Positions 6,019 to 10,112 of a stretch of 10,112 nucleotides of DNA are shown here, in pieces. The DNA comes from Cephalothrix simula (taxonomy: Eukaryota; Nemertea; Palaeonemertea; Archinemertea; Cephalotrichidae). The notes under the pieces were generated by a model. It saw only the letters and a list, made by a program, of their open reading frames with translations, was not told the DNA's origin and made no database searches. The position numbers were made by a program, and so were the translations under genes. Each line of letters begins with the position of its first letter. The stretch's first letter is position 1. The stretch is from positions 1-10,112 of the forward strand of contig JAXIUW010235285.1 in the NCBI GenBank assembly GCA_035591015.1, in the 5' to 3' direction.

Positions 6019-7353
6019 ATGCTTCGGAGGAAATATCCGTCGATGTTATTTAAAAAAATCACGGATATTGTCGAACAGCTGAGTTACATTCATAAAAATT
6101 GTGAAGAATTATATCCTTTAATGTGCGCATCTCAAAATCTTGATAATGTATATCGCAAGAATGTGTCCAATGTTAACTGTTCTGTTGAAAACTGGTATAT
6201 AATGCATTTTTTAAAAATTCAGGATAAGAAATTGGGAGAAGGAGCCTTTGGCTCTGTTAATTTAGGAATTTCAGCAAATAATTTTGAAGTCGCTGTTAAG
6301 TGTATTAAAAAATCGCATTTGAAATTTGATGTTTCATTATTAGCAAAGGAAATTGCTATTCTTTCAAAGATCAAAAATGAATGTCTAGTTAATTTTTTTG
6401 GCCATAAAGTTTCCTTTGATTACCAAAAGCAAGAAACGTTTGTTTATCTTGCCATGGAATTATGCAAAGAAGACTGTATAATGTATTACATTACTAATGG
6501 AAGAGCTGGTAATCGCAACCCTGGAATGGCAGCGCACGAGTTTGAAGTTAGTGTTTACCGATTTCTCAACCATGCAAAAGAGTTATTTTGTGGTCTTTCT
6601 TATATTCATTCAAAACATATATTGCACAAAGACTTAAAACTTGCAAATATTCTTATTAGTATGGAGAACAACATAAAATTAGCAGATTTTGGATTAGCTG
6701 ATTTAGTAGAAGCTGATATTGAAGAAACAAATGAATTTAGGGGAACCCCGGTCTATTCCGCTCCGGAGGTCCTTACAAAACCTCGAAAATATTCAGCAGC
6801 GACTGACGTATTCTCTACCGGTTTAATATTAGCAGAAATGTATCAAGGTCAGCTCTACTATGACTTAAAGCCCTTTAATGCGTCTAGCAAGTCAAGAGAT
6901 GACATTGTTATTATGTTAAAGAATGGTAAGAGGCCTGATCTAGGTGAAAGTGACTGTTTTGAGAAAAGGATAATTTTAGAACTAATTCATGACTGCTGGA
7001 ATGAAGAATTAATATTTCGTCCAACAGCATCAAATGCATGCAAACAAATCGAAAAGCTAATGAACAAAATGTTAGAAAATGACCCGGGATTATCTACAAA
7101 ATTGGAATGTAAAGAACTGGAAAGCCTTTCAACAGGATATGTTGATAATGTCGTTAAGAAACATTTGAGTGAATCATTTTACTCGAAAAGCTGTGTCTTA
7201 CCAAACATTAGTACCTTGCGACCATCTACAACGTCAGAACCGAATATACCAAATGATGTTGCTTCTTCTGGTGTAGAAAAAGCCGAAAATCAGACACTTC
7301 CTCCTGTTTTTGAAGCATCTGCTTCTGATTGTGTACCAGATGATCAGATATAA
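6019..7353 (+). CDS. Protein kinase, tyrosine-kinase-like (TKL) type
   Basis: The 444-residue product has an apparently complete kinase core at about 68-348: glycine loop GEGAFGSV (73-80), VAVK with the ATP-binding Lys94, helix-C Glu111, catalytic loop LHKDLKLAN (Asp205, Asn210), DFG (223-225), APE (248-250), Asp263 and Gly268 of helix F, and Arg334 in a CWNEELIFRPTA motif. The key catalytic residues are present, so an active enzyme transferring phosphate from ATP to protein is expected. The usual HRD is HKD, a mild change. The CW...RPT motif points to the TKL group (RIPK, LRRK, TNNI3K, ILK and relatives), but the exact family is unclear. Residues 1-65 are a helical linker; 350-444 is a Ser/Thr-rich, probably disordered tail. 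ATG 6019 has A at -3, but the frame is open back to 5974, inside the ankyrin end, so this Met may be internal to a larger ankyrin-kinase protein. Confidence 0.9.
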   Translation: MLRRKYPSMLFKKITDIVEQLSYIHKNCEELYPLMCASQNLDNVYRKNVSNVNCSVENWYIMHFLKIQDKKLGEGAFGSVNLGISANNFEVAVKCIKKSHLKFDVSLLAKEIAILSKIKNECLVNFFGHKVSFDYQKQETFVYLAMELCKEDCIMYYITNGRAGNRNPGMAAHEFEVSVYRFLNHAKELFCGLSYIHSKHILHKDLKLANILISMENNIKLADFGLADLVEADIEETNEFRGTPVYSAPEVLTKPRKYSAATDVFSTGLILAEMYQGQLYYDLKPFNASSKSRDDIVIMLKNGKRPDLGESDCFEKRIILELIHDCWNEELIFRPTASNACKQIEKLMNKMLENDPGLSTKLECKELESLSTGYVDNVVKKHLSESFYSKSCVLPNISTLRPSTTSEPNIPNDVASSGVEKAENQTLPPVFEASASDCVPDDQI

Positions 7354-7470
7354 ACTATTTTTGATTTATATACCTATGTGCTCTGTAAAAAGCATATACC
7401 GATATAAACTCTTTTTGACCTATGTGCTCTGTAAATACCGCTTATATGCTCTGTAAATACCGCTTATACC
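7347..7470 (+). repeat. Tandem duplication spanning the kinase stop codon
   Basis: GATATAAACT, a T-rich spacer and CCTATGTGCTCTGTAAA occur at about 7347-7388 and again, with a shorter spacer, at about 7401-7434 (offset 54 bp at the left end). A second, shorter duplication follows: TATGYGCTCTGTAAATACC-type units start near 7421 and 7445. The kinase TAA (7351-7353) is inside the first copy, so the duplication affects the 3' UTR only. Confidence 0.7.
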
Positions 7471-7631
7471 GTATTTACGATCCTACTAAAATTTTGAAAA
7501 TAATCTCAGAAACTATGAAGTCACTTGCTTTTTAAAATGATAATGTTAGTAATACTGTATATAGAATAAGTCCACTATTTATAATGCTGGTAATGTTTCC
7601 AATGATATTTTATGAATTTAACTCTATAACC
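7471..7631. other. Probable 3' UTR, no other feature
   Basis: AT-rich sequence after the kinase with no open frame of note and no canonical poly(A) signal. With the foldback that follows, it may be part of the kinase 3' UTR. Confidence 0.35.
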
Positions 7632-7840
7632 TCGCGACCTGTTTTTTGCAACACACCTCTTGTATCGCAAGTTTATTGTTTTAGCTCTGTTGACGACAAA
7701 TTTCTTTCACTTTCCACCATTTCCCGTTTCATTAGCCAAATTTATCCCATTCAATAGAAGTGATAGAAGCGATTTGTCGTAGACAGAGCTGAAACGAAAA
7801 ACTTGCGATGCAATAGGTGTTGCGAAATAACAAGTCCCGA
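7632..7840. mobile_element. 209-bp foldback (MITE-like) element
   Basis: Two imperfect arms of about 77-82 nt, at 7632-7708 and 7759-7840, are inverted copies. Shared blocks include TCGCAAGTTT, AGCTCTGT and ACGACAAAT on the left and their complements on the right, with a loop of about 50 nt. No coding capacity and no clear target-site duplication were seen. It is most likely a non-autonomous DNA element or its remnant; if transcribed with the kinase it would form a long hairpin in the 3' UTR. Confidence 0.7.
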
Positions 7841-7929
7841 TGACCATGTAAATCACTGTAGTTCCGAGCTAATTCATACCGGTGTTACTATGATCATTGT
7901 CCGTGGGGATTTTTTTCCTACCGTAAAAC

Positions 7930-8060
7930 ATATCATACACTAAGGGAGTACATTCATCCCTGGGTTTCTTTTCTCGACAGTTAGTATAAATACAGCCCGG
8001 ATCTGCATCCCTCTCGGACAGGCATCCATTTCACACCGGAATCTCGCTTTCCCGCACTTT
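7930..8060 (+). promoter_or_regulatory. GC-richer patch with TATA box, possible core promoter
   Basis: TATAAATA at 7985-7992 matches the TATA consensus exactly and is followed by GC-rich sequence (ACAGCCCGGATCTGCATCCC), in contrast to the AT-rich flanks. A start site would be expected near 8015-8025. No open frame of note starts downstream within the window. The pyrimidine-rich run ending in GACAG at 7980 could instead be a splice acceptor; the frame after it is open for about 40 codons but unrecognised. It may also belong to a repeat. Confidence 0.3.
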
Positions 8061-8240
8061 TCTACGGAATTTTTCAACTTTAAAAATTTTACTAATTTTT
8101 AAAATCGTAATAAGAATAATTTGATTTAATATTTTTTATTCGTATTTTTGTATTATTTCGATACATACTGTATAAAACAAATGAACTTTTTGTCTGAATG
8201 CGACTTGCTTTGATTCATTTGAAAGCATTAGCTTTAGTGT

Positions 8241-8246
8241 AATAAA
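8241..8246 (+). terminator. Candidate poly(A) signal AATAAA
   Basis: This is the first canonical AATAAA after the kinase stop, about 890 nt downstream; I found no ATTAAA in between. A second AATAAA lies at 8310-8315. In AT-rich DNA such hexamers are common, so the link to the kinase transcript is weak. Confidence 0.3.
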
Positions 8247-8551
8247 AAAATGTTATTTTATTGTAAGATTCTTTATTACTTTTCCCTTAACGAGCGAAAG
8301 TTTTATCCAAATAAATCTCCGTGAATCTTTTTAGAAAAGGAGATGAAGTTGCAAAAAGGAAATCATAGAAGTTTTCCGTTGAAGGAATATTGTGTTCTTT
8401 GTAATGTAATGTTTCAACTTTCAAGTAAGGAAATATTTTAAGTGAAAGGGATGGCGTTATTGCTTTTAATGGATTTAATAGCTTTCGAAAACCAAAGGTA
8501 GCTAAATTAGGCTGTTCATTTTGCTCCTAGTATTTTGAGTGGGAACTGGCG

Positions 8552-8563
8552 CTCTGATTGGCT
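8552..8563 (-). promoter_or_regulatory. NF-Y type CCAAT box on the minus strand
   Basis: The minus strand reads AGCCAATCAGAG, the full extended NF-Y consensus (RRCCAATCAG), within a local GC-richer run (AGAGCGCCAGTTCCC). It could mark a promoter firing leftward, that is towards the cyclase exon, but no first exon was identified. Confidence 0.4.
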
Positions 8564-8694
8564 TAAATATTCCTTGAAAAGATTTCGAGATAAGTAACCT
8601 TTTAGACGGAGAAAAAGAGAGGACAAATTAATAACTCATATAAATGCTTTTTGCCTAGTAAATGGATCCATTTAGACTACTAACAACAGTTACT

Positions 8695-8730
8695 TGTACA
8701 CATGTACAATATATATTGTACATGTATACA
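8695..8730. repeat. 36-bp near-perfect palindrome
   Basis: The core CATGTACAATAT / ATATTGTACATG (8701-8724) is a perfect 24-bp palindrome, extended to 36 bp with a single mismatched pair. CATGTATACA at its right end recurs at 9211-9220, just before a TA run, so it may mark one border of the repeat that fills the space between. Confidence 0.7.
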
Positions 8731-8836
8731 CAAATGGATGGAAAAATTGGTTAAGGCATGGCTTGATGTTAGGCCGCCCCCAGGGGTTTCTCATATTATC
8801 GGTATAGGAACCCCCATAAACTTTATATATCACTGG

Positions 8837-9041
8837 CATGTCCCAACCACCATCTGGTGGAGGGTGGTGGTTCAAAATGTCCGAAATAAATGTCCGAAAA
8901 TCAGAAAATTATTGATTTTTTATTTGTGGCACCCCATAACCCATGCATCCCTGTAAAAGGCATACAAAATGCAGTTAAGTGGTGGTGGTTTCATGTCCCT
9001 ACCGCCACCTGGTGGAGAATGGTGGTCAAAAATTTTCAAAA
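8837..9041 (+). repeat. Direct repeat of about 50 bp, two copies 155 bp apart
   Basis: CATGTCCC-ACC-CCA-CTGGTGGAG followed by TGGTGGT and AAAAT is present at 8837-8886 and 8992-9041 with moderate divergence. The CCACC/GGTGG pairs inside each copy also form small palindromes. A further CACCACCAGG-TGTGGT lies at 9061-9077. These belong to a repetitive element rather than a gene. Confidence 0.6.
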
Positions 9042-9078
9042 TCAAAATTATCGATTTGAACACCACCAGGTTGTGGTT

Positions 9079-9197
9079 TATGATATGAAATATATCACTC
9101 GTGTGAGGTCCCTAACTGAATATACAGCACTCGTGACTGCGTCACTCGTGCTGTATATTCAGTTAAACACCACACACTTGTATTATTTCATATCATA
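9079..9197. mobile_element. 119-bp nested foldback element
   Basis: Outer arms at 9079-9092 and 9184-9197 (TATGATATGAAATA and its complement) are perfect over 14 bp. Inner arms at 9113-9130 and 9148-9165 (TAACTGAATATACAGCAC and its complement) are perfect over 18 bp, and the tip GTGAC-TGC-GTCAC pairs again. CACTCGTG occurs three times in the same orientation (9096, 9128 and 9143). The open frames across it are not convincing. Confidence 0.75.
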
Positions 9198-9206
9198 TAG
9201 GAGTGT

Positions 9207-9234
9207 TATACATGTATACAGTATATATATATAT
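9207..9234. repeat. TATACATGTATA palindrome and TA microsatellite
   Basis: A perfect 12-bp palindrome at 9207-9218 is followed by an alternating TA run to about 9234. Together with the similar sequence at 8721-8730 it may frame a repeat of about 540 bp. Confidence 0.5.
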
Positions 9235-9838
9235 TTCAGGCTTAAACTGAAAAGTAACAAATTTTCGATGCAGTCTTATGAGACTTCTGCAGAAACGTTG
9301 ATGAAATGCAGTTTCTGCCCTAGGCAAAAGAACAATACTGAAGAAACAAAACAATTATTACCATAGGCTTATAAACTACATTTATTTAAATCTATAAAAG
9401 AAGTAATTATTTTGAATCTACACCATAAAGACAATTTTGCATGCTGCGAATCGCTAAATTAACTGTTTGAAAGCCCTTTCAAGATATTGAATATCAAAGT
9501 AAAATTTACCGAGATATGGTTATTTAAAGAAGTACCCCGAAAATATAACAGAAAAATTGCTCATATCTATTGATAATTGCATTTAGAACATCGTATTAAA
9601 ATATTTCTTTCCAACATACAACCCTCGTACCTCAATTTTTGATTCTTTGGTTGCAAAAACTCCTCATTATCCTTAAAAGACACCTAATATTCATGATACG
9701 AACATTTGTCGTCCACCTGCAGTGGAAACTCTGATGGTTCCTCCTGATCTCCTCACCAAGTCTACGTCGGGAGTTTTTCCTTATTTATCATATATGTTTA
9801 TTTGCATAATTATTTATCAAGCTTACATCCTTCACATT
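9235..9838. other. AT-rich non-coding stretch
   Basis: No gene is recognisable. A hairpin with a perfect 8-bp stem (GCAGAAAC / GTTTCTGC) lies at 9289-9318. A GC-richer segment at about 9700-9780 is open in more than one frame on both strands for 24-45 codons, but none resembles a known protein. Confidence 0.45.
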
Positions 9839-10112
9839 TGACGACCGGTAAAAAGGGGTGGTGGAAATGACCTCAGCGCACCATTCTCGGCACAGTTTGT
9901 GAGGGTCATTTTGATTATAAAATAACAACCTATGACGCCATTTTGGTGACGTCATCAAAATGGCGTCTATGAAGTCCTAGGGGGTTTGCCATGTCCCCCG
10001 GCGTTCAGTGTCCGGCATCACTGGGGTCTATTCTGTGCGCCTAAGTTCATTCGAGTGGGAGCCGCGAAAACTTTTATAATAGGAATCCAATCAATATCAT
10101 CTGATATCTGTA
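9839..10112. other. GC-richer right edge, possible promoter or repeat
   Basis: Base composition rises compared with the sequence to the left. Besides the CRE/YY1 palindrome, there are short stems GGGGG/CCCCC (9980-9999) and CAGTG/CACTG (10006-10023). On the minus strand a 25-codon ATG frame starts near 9919 but is too short to trust. The segment could be the promoter of a gene beyond the window or part of a repeat. Confidence 0.35.
9934..9967. promoter_or_regulatory. 34-bp palindrome: CRE flanked by two YY1-like sites
   Basis: The centre TGACGTCA is a full cAMP-response element. On each side lies GACGCCATTTT or its complement AAAATGGCGTC, which matches the YY1 core GCCATNTT. All 17 base pairs of the palindrome match except one. 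Such symmetry fits a strong bidirectional promoter element, but also the centre or end of an inverted-repeat transposon. Confidence 0.55.

Larger units (their letters stand above)
8061..8690. other. AT-rich non-coding stretch
   Basis: No gene is recognisable on either strand. It holds the two AATAAA hexamers and the CCAAT box listed separately. I searched the minus strand here for a first exon of the cyclase gene and found no convincing ATG followed by a donor. Confidence 0.45.

Noticed and set aside
2517-7353. Giant-virus or bacterial origin of the ankyrin and kinase genes
   Set aside because: The flanks are animal-like (spliced cyclase exon, foldback repeats), and the kinase has a eukaryotic TKL-type motif set; intron absence alone is weak evidence for transfer.
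8702-9366. Open frames of 84 and 158 codons on the plus strand and 61 on the minus strand
   Set aside because: They run through palindromes, foldbacks and direct repeats, and their composition follows the repeats.
9695-9790. Small exon on either strand in a GC-richer segment
   Set aside because: Several frames are open on both strands for only 24-45 codons, splice sites are weak, and no protein family is recognised.

Overview
This window looks like nuclear DNA of an invertebrate animal. The background is AT-rich non-coding sequence with many foldback (MITE-like) repeats. On the minus strand there is a short exon with good splice sites that matches the N-terminus of a soluble guanylate cyclase beta subunit, an animal gene. 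The ankyrin consensus resembles the lineage-expanded arrays of molluscs or cnidarians, but the phylum is only an inference.

Layout. At 1-777 lies non-coding sequence, probably intron of the minus-strand cyclase gene, with a very degenerate tandem repeat of about 78 bp. At 778-851 (minus) is the 74-nt cyclase exon, preceded by an intron with a long pyrimidine tract. At 874-2516 is AT-rich non-coding DNA with short repeats, an RFX-like site and a 102-bp foldback. At 2517-5996 (plus) is a 1159-residue protein made almost wholly of about 32 ankyrin repeats. At 6019-7353 (plus) is a 444-residue protein kinase with an apparently complete catalytic core, starting only 22 nt after the ankyrin stop and in the +1 frame. 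At 7354-10112 I see no recognisable gene: a duplicated sequence at the kinase stop codon, a 209-bp foldback, a GC-richer patch with a TATA box, a CCAAT box on the minus strand, a composite repeat at about 8695-9235, and a 34-bp palindrome combining a CRE with two YY1-like sites near the right end.

How the genes fit together. The ankyrin and kinase frames are so close, with no room for a promoter or poly(A) site between them and with the kinase frame open back into the ankyrin end, that they were probably one ankyrin-kinase gene of about 1611 residues (the domain order of TNNI3K and ILK). A one-base difference in a T5 run would separate them. Whether this is an assembly error, a real pseudogenising mutation, or two separate proteins cannot be decided here. 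The pair is intronless and opposite in strand to the cyclase gene; it may sit inside or just upstream of that gene's first intron.
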